From contig JAGMUV010000020.1 of assembly GCA_020744425.1 (NCBI GenBank), positions 1,340,642 to 1,404,641 of the forward strand: a stretch of 64,000 nucleotides of DNA, in the 5' to 3' direction. This document shows, in pieces, positions 47,793 through 60,989 of the stretch. The notes beneath the pieces were generated by a model. The model searched no databases. It had not been told where the DNA came from and worked only from the letters and a program-made list of their open reading frames with translations. Positions within the stretch are counted from its first letter, which is position 1. Each line of letters begins with the position of its first letter. The position numbers and the translations under genes are program-made. Origin of the DNA: Dactylonectria macrodidyma. Lineage: Eukaryota > Ascomycota > Sordariomycetes > Hypocreales > Nectriaceae.

Positions 47793-48207
47793 ACTATTAA
47801 ACCTACTATTCAGACTTTTATTTTTATATTATTATATTATTATATTATATATTTATATTACTTAAGTTATTTTAAAATAAAATACTTTATTAATTAATTA
47901 ACTTAAACTCTTATTTCGCTTTTATTAAAGCTTTCTTTATTAAATCTTTAAATTTATTATAATTAATATTAAAAATAACTAAATTCCTTTAGTTTTTAAT
48001 ATAATTATTATTATTTTAATTATATATTAATTAATATAATATTAGTTTATAATTATATAATTTATATATTATAATTTTTTAAATTATTAAAAAAAGTATT
48101 ATTAATAATTTTTTTTATTTCTTTTTTTAAAATAATTTATTAAATTACATCTTTATTTAATAAAGCTTATAAAAATAAATTCTTTTAAAAAAACATAATA
48201 ATTAAAC
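47793..48207 (+). mobile_element. Family A fragment (A1), 5' part
   Basis: Starts ACTATTAAACCTACTATTCAG and stops where the next copy begins. Strongly mutated. Confidence 0.5.
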
Positions 48208-48209
48208 CG

Positions 48210-48919
48210 CTATTAAAACTACTATTCAGACTTTTATTTCTATACTATTACATTCCTTATTATTACATTTTTATACAATTATATATTTATATTACTTAAG
48301 TTATTATAAAATAAAAGACTTAATTAATTAGCTAACCTGGTTATAAATAGACTCTTATTCCTCCTCCTTTATACTAGTAGAACCTCCTTTTATTACATCC
48401 TTTTATTATTTATAAGACCCTTACTTTACTTATATTCCTAACTAGCTAAGTATACTAACAGCTTTATAATTAATTAGTAAAAATCCCTTAGTTTTTACTA
48501 TATTAGTCCTTTTATATCTTAATAATAATTATATTACTTATAACTTATATTATCTATTCTTTATTAATATTAGCTAATAACTTAAAGAATATTACTTTTT
48601 TAAAGATACTTTAATTATTAATTTTATTACTAATTATTTTAAAAAGTATTATTTATTTTTAATCTAATTTTTAAATTATTAATTATTTTTAAAGAAGTAT
48701 AGTTTTAAGAATACTTTAGTCTTAAAGAATATTAAAGTAATTTACTTATTATTAAAGAATTACTAAATTTTAATAATTTTAGTTTTTTTAAAATTATAAT
48801 CAGTCTTTAACTTATTAAGGGTTTTTTATATTTTTATTAAGCTTAGTATTTAAATTATATATAGAAAGAATATAATAATTATTAAAACTTAAGTTATTAA
48901 AAATATAAAGTATATTATT
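48210..48919 (+). mobile_element. Family A fragment (A2), 5' part
   Basis: Starts near CTATTAAAACTACTATTCAG and runs to the target of the truncated copy at 48920. Its own 3' end is not adjacent. Confidence 0.5.
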
Positions 48920-49020
48920 TTTAGGCCCTCACACTGTTATTCACTATTGGTTTTTTTTTTTTTTACTGTTTAACCTCTGGCCCCTCTCTGAGTGTGCGCT
49001 GCCAAAGGACTATAACCTTA
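48920..49020 (+). mobile_element. Family A, 5'-truncated copy (101 bp), barely mutated
   Basis: Only the 3' end is present (AGGCCCTCACACTGTTATTC to GGACTATAACCTTA). It is flanked by the exact 15-bp duplication ATAAAGTATATTATT (48905-48919, 49021-49035). Little mutated, like the other short copies. Confidence 0.8.
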
Positions 49021-49035
49021 ATAAAGTATATTATT

Positions 49036-50085
49036 ATTATTAAAACCGCTATTTAGACTTTTATTTTTCTATTACTATATTTCTATATAGTTATATATTT
49101 ATATTACTTAAGTTATCTTAAGATAAAGGACTCAATTAATTAGTTAATATAGTTATAAATATACTCTTATCCTTCCTTCTTTATAAAACCTTCCTTTATT
49201 AAATCCTTTAACTATAATATTAAAAGTTATTATAATAAGATTCTCTTAGTTTTTAATACATTAGTTATTTTATATATTAATAATAATTATACTATTTATA
49301 ACTTATATTCTTTATTCTCTATTAATATTAACTAATAATTTAAAAAATACTATTTCTTCTAAAGATATTTTAAATATTAGCTTTATTATTAATTACTTTA
49401 AAAAGTATTATTTATTTTTAATTTAATTCTTAAATTATTAATTATTTTTAAAAAAGTATAATCTTAAGAATACTTTAATCTTAAAGATTATTAAAATAAC
49501 TTACTTATTATTAAAGAGTTACTAAGTTTTAATAGTTCTAATTTCTTTAAGATTATATTTTATTATTATAGTTTTTAGCTTATTAAAGGTTTTTATATCT
49601 TTATTAAGCTTAATATTTAAATTATATATAAAGAGAGTATAATAATTATTAAAACTTAAGTTATTAAAAGTATAAAATATATTATATTAGATATTTATTA
49701 TAGTATTTATTTTATTCTTTAATAAGTTAAATTATAATTTAGAATTATAAAAAAGTAATTAAATTATAACTTAGAATTATAATAAAGTAATTTAGAATGT
49801 AATAAATGCAGAGCTTTTATAAGGCTTTTATTATATAATGATTTTGCCTTTTAATATCTAGCTTTTCTATTTAGCTTTTCTATTTAGCTTTTTAATTACT
49901 TAATATATTTTAAAGGGTTAATTAAGATAATAAGGCTTATACTTTAATATAATAAAAACTCTAATTATTCTGAATTATTATTACTTTAAGCTTAGGTTTT
50001 AAGCCTTTATATTATTATTTATTATAATTTTTTTTTTACTATTTAATCTCTAGCCTCTTTTTAAATATACATTACTAAAGACTAT
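49036..50085 (+). mobile_element. Family A retroposon, core type A2
   Basis: About 1.05 kb from ATTAAAACCGCTATTTAGAC to ACTATAACCT. It begins directly after the duplicated target of the preceding truncated copy. Confidence 0.65.
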
Positions 50086-50099
50086 AACCTAAAGAATAT

Positions 50100-51205
50100 T
50101 AAAATTATAGTCCTTTAGTAGCGCACACTCAGAGTGGGGCTAGAGGTTGAATAGTAAAAAAAAAACACAATAACTAAGAGTGAATAATAGTATGAGAGCC
50201 TAAAACCTAAGCCTAAGGTAATAGTAACTCAGAATGACTAGAGTTTTTACTGCATCAGAGTATTAGCCTTACTATCCTAATTAACCCTTCGAGATGCGTT
50301 AAGCAGCTAGAAAGCTATATAGAAAAGCTAGATATTAGAAGGCAAAATCGTTATATAATAAAAGCCTTATAAGAGTCACTTTACTACATTCCAAGTTATC
50401 TTATCACAGTTCTAAGTCACAATTCAGCTCTTTATAATTCTAATTATATTATATTTTAACTTATTAAAGAATAACTTATTATAAATTAATATTATTTTTA
50501 AATTACTTCTTTATAATCTAACTAATTTATAATAAATACTATAATAACTATTTAATATAATATACTCTATACTCTTAATAACTTAAGTTTTAATAATTAT
50601 TATACTTTTTTTATATATAATTTAAATATTAAATATAATAAGAATATAAAAACCCTTAATAAGTTAAAAACTATAATAATAAAATATAATCTTAAAAAAA
50701 TTAGAATTATTAAAACTTAGTAATTCTTTAATAATAAATAAGTTATTTTAATAATTTTTAAAATTAAAGTATTCTTAAGATTATACTTCTTTAAAAGTAA
50801 TTAATAATTTAAAAATTAAATTAAAAATAAATAATACTTTTTAAAATAATTAATAATAAAATTAGTTTTTAAAATATCTTTAAAAAAATAATATTTTTTA
50901 AATTATTAGTTAATATTAATAAAAAGTAAATAATATAAGTTATAAATAATATAGCTATTATTAATATATAAAATGACTAATAATTATATTAGAAATTAAG
51001 AGAATTCTATTAGAATAGTTAAAGAATTTAATAAAGGAAGGTTAGTTTTTAATAATTAAAAGAGGAGGGATAAGAGTCTATTTATACTTAGATTAACTAA
51101 TTAATTAAGTCCTTTATCTTAAGATAACTTAAGTAATATAAATATATAACTATATAGAAATATAATAATATAAAAATAAAAGTCTGAATAGTGGTTTTAA
51201 TAATA
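50100..51205 (-). mobile_element. Family A retroposon, core type A2
   Basis: 1,106 bp from TAAAATTATAGTCC to GTGGTTTTAATAATA, flanked by the exact 14-bp duplication AACCTAAAGAATAT (50086-50099, 51206-51219). Confidence 0.8.
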
Positions 51206-51219
51206 AACCTAAAGAATAT

Positions 51220-52040
51220 AAAAATATAAAAATATAAAAAAAAAAGTTTAAATATAATAATTTTAATAATAATTAATAATAATTATATTATTTATAACTT
51301 ATATTATTTACTTTTAATTAATATTTATTAATAATTTAAAAAATAATTTTATTATTAATTTTATTATTAATTATTTTAAAAAATATTATTTTCTTTTAAT
51401 TAATTCTTAAATTATTAATTTTTTTTAAAAAAAAATATTATTTTAAAAATACTTTAATTTTAAAGATTATAAAAAACTTCTATATTAATAAAAAGTTATT
51501 AAATTTTAATAGTTTTAATTCTTTTTAGAATTATATTCTATTATTATAGCTTTTAGTTTATTAAAAGTTTTTATATTTTTATTAAGGTTAATATTTATAT
51601 TATATATAAAGAGAATATAGTAATTATTAAAATATAAGTTTTTAAGATTATAAAGTATATTATATTAAATATTTATTATAGTATTTATTTTAATTTTTAA
51701 TAAATTAAATTATAAAGTAATTAATATTATATAGAGTTATATTATAACTTATAGTTATAATAAGCTTAGAATACTTATTAATAAACCTTTATAAGGCTTT
51801 TATTATATAATTATTTTACTTTTTAAATCTTTAGCTTTTTTAATTACTTAATATCTTCTAATAGGTTAACTAGAATAATAAAGCTTATATCTTAATATAA
51901 TAAAAACTTTAGTTATTCTAAGTAATTATTATTTTAAGTTTAGATTTAAGTCCTTATACTATTATTAATTATAAGTTTTTTTTTAATTATTTAACTTCTA
52001 ACTGCTTTTTAAAGATATATTACTAAAGATAAATTTCAAT
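51220..52040 (+). mobile_element. Family A fragment (A2), very heavily mutated
   Basis: Alignable to the A2 core and 3' part, ending near ACTAAAGATAAATTTCAA. One of the most decayed copies; its 5' end is missing. Confidence 0.45.
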
Positions 52041-52104
52041 TAAAATATTTAATTTTAATAATATTAAAAACTTTTAGAATTTATAAAAATATATAAGAAA
52101 GTAT

Positions 52105-52329
52105 TATTATTAAAACCGCTATATCGACTTTTAATTTTATATTACTATATTCTTTATTATTATATTTCTATCTAATTATATAATTATATAACTTAAGTTA
52201 TTATAAGATAAAGAACTAAAGTAATTAATTAGCTTAATACTAAATAGACTCTTATTTTTCCTCTTTTAAACTCTCTTTTACTATATATATCCTTCTATCT
52301 TAGTCCTTTTATATATTAATAATAATTAT
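52105..52329 (+). mobile_element. Family A fragment, 5' part
   Basis: Starts ATTATTAAAACCGCTATATC and is cut at 52330 by the next copy in the opposite sense. Confidence 0.5.
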
Positions 52330-53187
52330 TAAAGTTATAGTCCTTAGCAGCGCACACTCAGAGAGAGGCTAGAGGTTAAACAGTAAACAAAAATAATAAC
52401 TAATAATGAATAATAGTATAAAGGCCTAAAACCTAAGCCTAAGGTAATAGTAACTCAGAATGACTAGAGTTTCTACTGCATCAGGGTGCAAGCCTTACTG
52501 TCTTAATCAACCCTTTAAGATATATTAAGCAGCTAGAAAGCTAGATAGAAAAGCTAGATAGAAAAGCTAGATATTAGAAGGCAAAGTCATTATATAATAA
52601 AAGCCTTATAAGAGTTCGTCGTATTCTAAGCTTATTGCAATTCTAATTACATTATAATTTAATGCTTTACAATTCCCGGTCGCAATTTAACTACCTGCTT
52701 ATAATATAACCGACTCATAATAACCCCCCCCCTAACTAAACAAATGACACAATGCGCATGCAGCGCATCATACGACAGCCCGGCGGACCCTTGCTAACAC
52801 TAGCATACGAGAATCGTCTTGTATATACGCTAGTTAAAAGAATCGAAGAAGATCGAAGCCTACTTCCTAGGCTATAAAGAGCATCTCATCCATCTGGCCT
52901 AGGACTCATAACAGAGGCTGAGTTCAGCCGACCTGGTCGCAAGAGGCTTATCCCGCGTTGGAAACCAAGGGAATCCTGCTTCGGTCGCCTCTGACATTGA
53001 CTGCGATGGGTTGAAGGATTTGGCGGAGGAAGGTTTAGAGGAGGAGGGATAAGAGTCTATCTATAACTAGGTTGACTAATTAATCGAGTCCTTCGTCTTA
53101 AGATAACTTAAGCAATGCAAACACATAACTATATAGAAATATAGTAGTGCAGAAATAAAAGTCCGAATAGCAGTTTCAATAGCGACT
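52330..53187 (-). mobile_element. Family A retroposon, core type A1, least mutated core
   Basis: 858 bp from TAAAGTTATAGTCC to AGCAGTTTCAATAGCGA. It keeps the GC-rich A1 core at 52725-53040 (a run of nine C at 52725-52733, then CATGCAGCGCATCATACG and GGCTGAGTTCAGCCGACC) and is the reference for A1. The left and right flanks do not show a clear duplication. Confidence 0.65.
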
Positions 53188-53751
53188 TAATAAAGATATA
53201 AAAACCCTTAATAAGCTAAAGATTATAATAATAAATTATAATTTTAAAAAAACTAGAACTATTAAAACTTAATAACTCTTTAATAATAAATAAGTTATTT
53301 TAGTTATTTTTAAAATTAAAGTATTCTTAAGATTATACTTTTTTAAAAATAATTAATAATATAAAAATTAAATTAAAAATAAATAATACTTTTTAAATAA
53401 TTAATAATAAAGTTAGTAATTAAAATATCTTTAGAAGAAGTAATATTCTTTAAATTATTAATTAATATTAATAAAGAGTAAATAATATAAATTATAAATA
53501 ATATAATTATTATTAATATATAAAAGGATTAAAAATAATAAAGGTATATAATAAAAAGAGGTTTTATTAATAAGTTTTTAATAGTTAAAAAAGGAAGGAT
53601 AAAAGCCTATTTATAATAAGATTAATTAATTAATTAAGTCTTTTATTTTATAATAACTTAAATAATATAAATATATAATTATATAAAAATATAATAATAA
53701 GGAATATAGTAGTATAAAAATAAAAGTTTAAATAGCAGTTTTAATAGTAAT
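53188..53751 (-). mobile_element. Family A fragment (A2), 5' half
   Basis: Matches the 5' half of minus-oriented copies, ending AAATAGCAGTTTTAATAGTAA. The AAGGTTATAGTCC end is absent. Highly mutated. Confidence 0.5.
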
Positions 53752-54250
53752 TAAAGCTTAATATATAATTATAAACTTTAATATTAATTAAGAAAAAGAT
53801 TAGCCTTTTAATTCTTAAGTTTTAAAGACTTTGAAAACTCTACTTAAGACTAGCTTTTAATTTAAATATTTAGAAAAATAAATAAAAAAGATATTAAAAT
53901 AGCTCTTTAGTATTAATTCTTAAAATACTTAAATTACTTTTAATGAGAATAAAAGTAATAATATATTAAAATACTTTATTAAAATCCAAAGTTTAAATCT
54001 TTTAATAAATAAATAAGACTTTTAATAAAGAATATAAAATAAAAGAACCTACTTATATAAAAGAAAGAAGATAATTCTAAATAAGAAAAAATATAAAATA
54101 TAAAAAAAAATATTAATATATAAATAATAATTAAATTATTAAAAAGTAATAATTAAAAGAGATTAGTAAAGCTAAAAGAAAGGTATTATAAAACTTATAA
54201 AAAGATAAATTATAATATAAAGACTTGTTAAGCTATAATTAAGACTCTTA
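53752..54250 (+). pseudogene. Pogo transposase fragment, C-terminal part
   Basis: Plus strand, aligns with 3860-4132 (for example AATAATATATTAAA, AATAAATAAATAAGACT and AAAAGAACCTACTTATA in both). It represents the coiled, Lys-rich tail of the transposase. The N-terminal part would lie to the left, where family A copies now sit. A right inverted repeat was not found. Confidence 0.45.
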
Positions 54251-57200
54251 AAGAAAAGAATAGTAATTAGTTTTAATTAATTTAAATTAATTTAAATTAT
54301 TATTATATTAAAGTTTTATTTTAATAATATAAGATTTTTTCTAATTTACTTATATTTTTAATATATTTATTATATATATTATTATAATTATTATTAATAT
54401 AAAAAAGAATTAATATATTAAAAATTAAAAAGTTTTTATTATAATTATTATAAATATTAATTATAAAATTATTAATATATTTAATTAATACTTAGAAGAA
54501 CTATAAAGCAAAGTTTTAAAAGGTTCTTTAAGCTCTTTTAATTAAATATATAGAAAGCATAGTCTAATTTTACTAAGACTCTATTAATTTTATAATATAA
54601 TATATTTATTTTTACTATTATTTCTTACTATACGCTATAGCTTATATAATTACTTTTAAATTAGAATAGTATATTTATAGTTTCTTTAAAGAAGAAATAT
54701 ATAGACTTTTATTATTATAAGTCTATTATACTTATATAAAAAAAGGAGATATTAAATAATATTACTACTTTATAGTTTATAAATATAATTACTAAAGTAT
54801 ATATTATAATTTAGCTTTAGAATTCTTAGAATTATACTAAAGAGAAGTATTATCTTCTTTATTAACTTTAGTAATTAAAGTAAGCTATATTATAATATTC
54901 TAATTTTAAAACTACTTTTTATATTTATAATTATATTTAAAGTATTATTTTATTTTATTCTTAAGCCTTTTTAATTTATAACTAGCTTTCTTTATTTATC
55001 TTTTTAATATATTCTTTAGTTTAATAAAATCGCTTTATATTAGTCTTTAGAAAAAGTATAGCCTTTCTTACTTTTTTACTTTTAAAAGCTATATATATAG
55101 GCTTATAAAACTAGGCCTTATTATTATACTATTATTATAAATGCCTTTAAGATTAAGAAAGACCTCTAATAACTACTTATTCTAACTCTTTTAGTTTATT
55201 ATAATAAAAGCAAGAATATATAAAAGTCTTATTCTATAAATAACTAATTAAAAGCCTAGTTTGCTTCTTAAGCTAGGATTCTTCTTTTATATAAAGTTAA
55301 AGATAATTATTATTTTACTTTTAATAAAGAGTATACCTTTTAGAAATCTAAGTATTATAAGGTCTATAATATTATTTAATTAAAGAAGAATAGTTATTAA
55401 AGAGCCTAAGTAAAGCATTATATTATTAATAATAATAATAGTCTTATAAGTAAGGTTAAGAAAGATATTAATTACTTTAAAAAGTGCTTTATTAACTAGC
55501 TTTAATTTAATAAACTAATTCTAAGTTATTATTATTAATATCCTTTATATATAAAAGAATAATTTAAAGATTAAGAGTTATAAGTTATCTTTATAATAAA
55601 GTATATTATATAGCTCTTTTATATATAATTACTTTTTTACTTTAATATTATACTTAGTTATAAAAATTAAAATATACTTATTCTAAGTATAAGTTTATTA
55701 TATAATAATTATTATATTTAAGTCTTATTTATTTTAATTTAAAAGTATAATTATTTATAGCTTATTAATAAAAGATAGTTAAAATACTTAATTATATAAG
55801 TAATAATATAATTATTAAAAGTCTAGCTTAGTTTACTATTTATTATATAAGTATTAAAAGAAGTTATATAACTTTATATACTTAGTAATATAGACTTACT
55901 TATAAAGTATAATAATAGTTATAAATTAAAAGAATAGTTTATATTTTATTATATACTTTATTAAGCTTTTTAATTTCTATTTATTATAATTTCTAAGCTT
56001 TATTAAAAGAAGATTAATTTATTTAATTAGTTTAAATTAAAAAAAGTTATTAAAGAAGATAATAAGTAAGATCTTATTAAAAGAGTAATATATATTATCT
56101 TTATATAGCCTTAAGTAACTATTTATAAATACTAATATAAGGCTACTTACTTAGCTAATCTTATTAATAATTAATATAGTCTTATTCTTTTAATATAGCT
56201 ATTCTTCTAATATATTTTTTATAGTCTTTATTTTATTTTTAAATCTAATATTATATATTAAATAAAGAGTTATTCTATTAATAAGTATAGTTATATTTTT
56301 ATTAATACTTATTAAGAATAATATATAAAGGCTACCTTTTAATTAGAATATATTCTTAATAGTATATATAATATAAGACTTTCTTATACTTTCTTTATTA
56401 TTAATATATTAGAAGTATTACTTATTTTTCTCTTTTTAAAGCTAAGTATTATACTTATTAAAGAAGAGTATTAGTAATAATACTATTATTAATTATAACT
56501 TATTTAAAGTTTATTATATTATTAGATTTAGAGTAATATTAATATATAATATATAAGAGCTAACTTTAAAATATATTTATTTTTTTAAATTAACTCTATT
56601 TATTAATATTTCTTTTATTTAAATAAGCTATTATAAGATATTTAAGCTTTTATAAGGCTTATTAATATATATAAAGAATATATTATTCTCCTTATTTTAG
56701 ATATTTATTATAATACTAATATCTTCTTTCTTTTAAAGCTTTAATATTATATTAATTTCTTCCTAACTAAAGAGGCTTATACTTTAAAAAAGTAAATCTT
56801 AAATATCTTATAATATTATATAAAACTATTAACCTTATTAAATAATAATATTATTATTCTATTTTATATTAATTATTATTACTTCTTTATATAAATATTT
56901 TAATATTAAACTTATAAATATATTCTTAATTTTACTTCTTTAGACTATTAATAGAATACTTAGAAAAGTATTATAATACTCTTAAAAGTTAATATTCTTA
57001 TTATTTACTTTAATACTATCCTCCTCTCTAATTTAATTATTAAAAGCATATAAATCTATAATATCTTTAAAGTCCTAATCTATACTTTAAAGCTTATAAT
57101 TAGCCTAAGTATCTTTTATAAAAATATATAATAAAGTAATATTATAAATATAAGAATAAACTTAATTACTTAGTATCTTTTAAAACCTTTATTAAAGTCT

Positions 57201-58320
57201 AAGTATATTATTTATTAGCTTATATTAAAACCTTTTTTAAAGAATAAATAAAATAAAATATAAGACTATATTCTTATTAATATATTATAAGTACTTTCTT
57301 TTATATTATAAGACTTTAATAATTACTTTTTTATAAAGACTTTATTTTATTTATTAAACTTATTTATAAAATAACTATTAAATATAAATACTATTATTTT
57401 ATTTAAACTTTAAAAGCATTAGATCTAGCCTTTATAAATAGTTATTATTAGTAAAAAAGGAATTAATATTATATTTCTTTAGTAAGACTATTCTTTTTTT
57501 AAAATTATAAAGAATATATAGTTATAAAAGTAAAAGTCTTAGAGAATTAGACTATAGTATTTATAAGCTTCTAAATAGAATAACTTAAAGCTATTTATTT
57601 AAAAATAGATATTATCTAATTATAAATCTTAACTAAGTATTAATAATACTTTTTATAAACTTAGTTATTATTTAATATAAGCTTAATATAAAGAATTAAA
57701 ATGCATTTAGATTTAAATAAGAATATTTATAAAATTAGTCTTAAAGCTAAGTAAATAATTAAATACTTTAAATTATAAAAGCTCTTTACTTATAAAAATT
57801 CAGTTTATAATATATAATAAGAATAATTTAGTCTTATTTACTATTATTAATATTAATATTAATATTAATATAATACTTAGATTGCTTAGTTCTCTTTACT
57901 ATTAATAAGCTAAATTTAATAGCTTTATAATAAGAGTAAGCCATTTTTATATAAAAGTATTAAGCTTTATAATATAATTATAAATATAATATATAAATAC
58001 TAGCCTTTTTTTTTATATAAGAATTATTAATATATTATAATTATATTATAGCTTTATAATTATATTCTAATTATATTAATTAATTATATAATAATCTCTC
58101 TTTACTTTAAATAAGCTATTATTTATAAAATTAGTTTTTAATATAAGTCTTTAAAAAGCTTAAAAATAGTATAACTATATTTTATACTTTTCTAAGCTTA
58201 CTTTTAAAACTTCTTTAATAAAGTATTTAATATATATAATAATATAGTAATAGACTTAATAATAAGATATAATAAAGTTAGCCTTATACTTAAACCTCTT
58301 TAATAACTATTCTATATTAT

Positions 58321-58534
58321 TAAGGTTATGGTCCTTGGCAGCGCACACTCAGAGAGGGGCCAGAGGTTAAATAGTAAAAAAAAAAAAAAAAACCAATAGT
58401 GAATAACAGTGTGAGGGCCCAAAACCCAAGCCCAAGGCAACAGCAACTCAGAATGACTAGAGTTTCTACTGCATCAGGGTGCAAGCCTTGCTGTCCTAAT
58501 CAACCCTTCGAGATGCGTCAAGCAGCTGGAAAGC
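58321..58534 (-). mobile_element. Family A, 5'-truncated copy (214 bp), almost unmutated
   Basis: Carries only the conserved 3' end (TAAGGTTATGGTCCTTGGC) to CAGCTGGAAAGC, flanked by the exact 14-bp duplication CTATTCTATATTAT (58307-58320, 58535-58548). It preserves CCCAAGCCCAAGGCAACAGC and similar words decayed elsewhere, so it is the best guide to the original 3' end. Confidence 0.85.
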
Positions 58535-59236
58535 CTATTCTATATTATATATTAGCTTAGGCTTAATTATAGTAATCTTCTTACTATACTTTACTACTTC
58601 TTTTACTAAGGCTTTATTTAGAGTTATAATAAATATATTATTTATAAAACTCTTTACTTTTAATTAGTATTCTCCTTTATTAAGGTTAGCTATATTATAA
58701 ATAAGATTTAATAGAGCTAGGTTACTATCTAATTATAGTAGGCTATATAAGTAAAAAGCCTTATAATTATTAGTTTTAATAGTTATATAATAATAGCTTA
58801 TATTTTTATAAATAAATAGTTATTTAATATAAATATAATACTTAAAAAAAGAGAGATCTTATAAAAGAAGAAGAGTATTAAATTAAAAGAGTAATAGATT
58901 AAAAGGGTTATTACTTATAGTAATATATATAGAATATAAAGTAATACTCTAATAGCTTTATTATTCTATTCTTTATATATTATTAGCTTTAGCTTTATTA
59001 GATTATTAATATTATTAGAGTTTAGAGTAAATTAAATAACTATAAGACTAAATACTATTATTATTAATTAGATCTTCTTTTATATAAATAAGCAGCTTTT
59101 ATTTAATAAAGGTTATTAATTCTTATAGAATAAGAGTTCTTTTATAAGTATAATAATATTACTATCTATAGTCTTTTTTATTTTAAATATTTCCTTTTAT
59201 GCTTTATATAAGTATTTAAGTATTAGCCTTTAGTAT

Positions 59237-59660
59237 AATGTATATAATAAGTGAGTGTTCTAGACAAGCGAGTGTCTTACTTAGATTTTCACCTTAAATT
59301 GCGATTTTAAAATAATTCTTAAAAACTTAAACTAATCTTAAAATAGCTATAGTTTTAAATATAGCTTAATTATAACATATATTATTCTTATGAGCTTTCT
59401 TAAGCTATATATACCTATAGCACTAGTAGTATAAAATTCGCACTGTTTTTTTTTCCTATTTTTATTTATAACTAGCTTAATAAATTAATTAGAAATATAA
59501 AGAAAATACTATATAACTTTTTTCCTTAAAAGCTTAAAATTAATTCTTTAGAAATTTACTAATTAAATAGCCCGTTTTAGAAAATCTAAAATGTGTACTT
59601 TTAGCTATATAGTATCAGTAGGACACTCGCTTGTTTAGGACACTCGCTTATTATATACAT
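59237..59660 (+). mobile_element. MITE with pogo-like TIRs (AAGCGAGTGTCCTAGAC type)
   Basis: 424 bp between TA dinucleotides. Both TIRs carry two 17-bp units with TGTCCT (or one-step decayed forms TGTTCT, TGTCTT). The interior matches the 40314-40738 group. Confidence 0.75.
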
Positions 59661-59974
59661 TATTCTCTTAATATATTAAAAAGCTAATTGCTTTAAGTAG
59701 CCTTAAGTAATCCACTAGTTCTAAGACTTTATTATTATATTAAAAATAAAGAAGGAAAAGGCAGAGTATTAAGTATAATGCTTATTATATTACTATAGAA
59801 TGACTTTAGCTTAAGACTCTAGAGTTATATCTTATAGTAAGGGATTTACTAAATCTTCTGCTTTATCTTAGTCTATTACTTATAGTTTACTATAACTATA
59901 AGAAAAGTAATTAAAGAAGGTTTTTAGAAAATAGTCTAAGGAAAAGCTATTAGTAAACTTATAATTATATAATA

Positions 59975-60382
59975 ACGTACTTAATAAGCGAGCGCCGCAG
60001 ACAAGCGAGCGCTGCAGTAAGATTTTCACCTTAAATTACAATTTTAAGAAAATTCTTAAAAATCTAAACTAAGCCTAAAATAGATAAGATTTTTAACCTA
60101 GCTTATTTATAAAATATCTTATTTTTAAGAATTCTTTTAGATTATATATATTTATAGCGCTAGCAGTATAAAATTCGCACTATCTATTTTACTATTTTTA
60201 TTTATAACTAGTTTAATAATTTTTTAAAAAGTCTAAAAAAAATACTAGCTTATTAACTTTTTAACTGAATATTTAAAATTAATTTCTTAAAAATCTTAAA
60301 GCTATATAGCCCATTTTAGAAAATTTAAGATTCGGAGTTTTAAGTATATAGTATAGGTGCGGCGCTCGCTTATCAAGTACAT
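59975..60382 (+). mobile_element. MITE with pogo-like TIRs (AAGCGAGCGCCGCAGAC type)
   Basis: 408 bp. The left TIR has two 17-bp units with CGCCGC. The right TIR has only one, which accounts for it being 17 bp shorter than its relatives. TA flanks at both ends. Confidence 0.75.
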
Positions 60383-60989
60383 TACTTAGATAAATAGATA
60401 ACCTAAAGAGCTATAAACTTATATTAATAAGGCCTTATTTATATTACTTTTATAGCTATTATTAAACTAGCACTCTACTTATAGGATTAGACTAATAAAC
60501 TCTAGCTTATTTTACTCTATAAAAGTAGCTTACTTATTAATTAAGAATATTATTAAAGAGTATAGTTTAAATACTTACTTTAATGTTTTTTAATTATTAC
60601 TTTTTTTAAGCTAAAAAGATATTATATACTATATATAGGCTTAAATTATCTAAAGATATATCTAGATCTTTCTATTAGTTCTATTATAATATTTTTAACT
60701 ATTAATACTTAATTAAGAAGGTCTTACTTTTAATTAATTAAAAGTATAATCTATACTATTTATATAAGCTTTTCTATAATCTTTTCTTTTCTTATTATAT
60801 ATTAATAAGCTTATATTAGTATATTATTACTATCTTTAAAAGCCTAACTTTCTATTTCTTTTTTATTAATTATAATATTAATATAAAGAGAGTTATTTAC
60901 TTATAGTTATTATAATACTATATAAAGAGTACTAAGTTAAATACTAAGTAATTTATTAATATTTTAAAGTATTAGTTATTTTAAACTAA

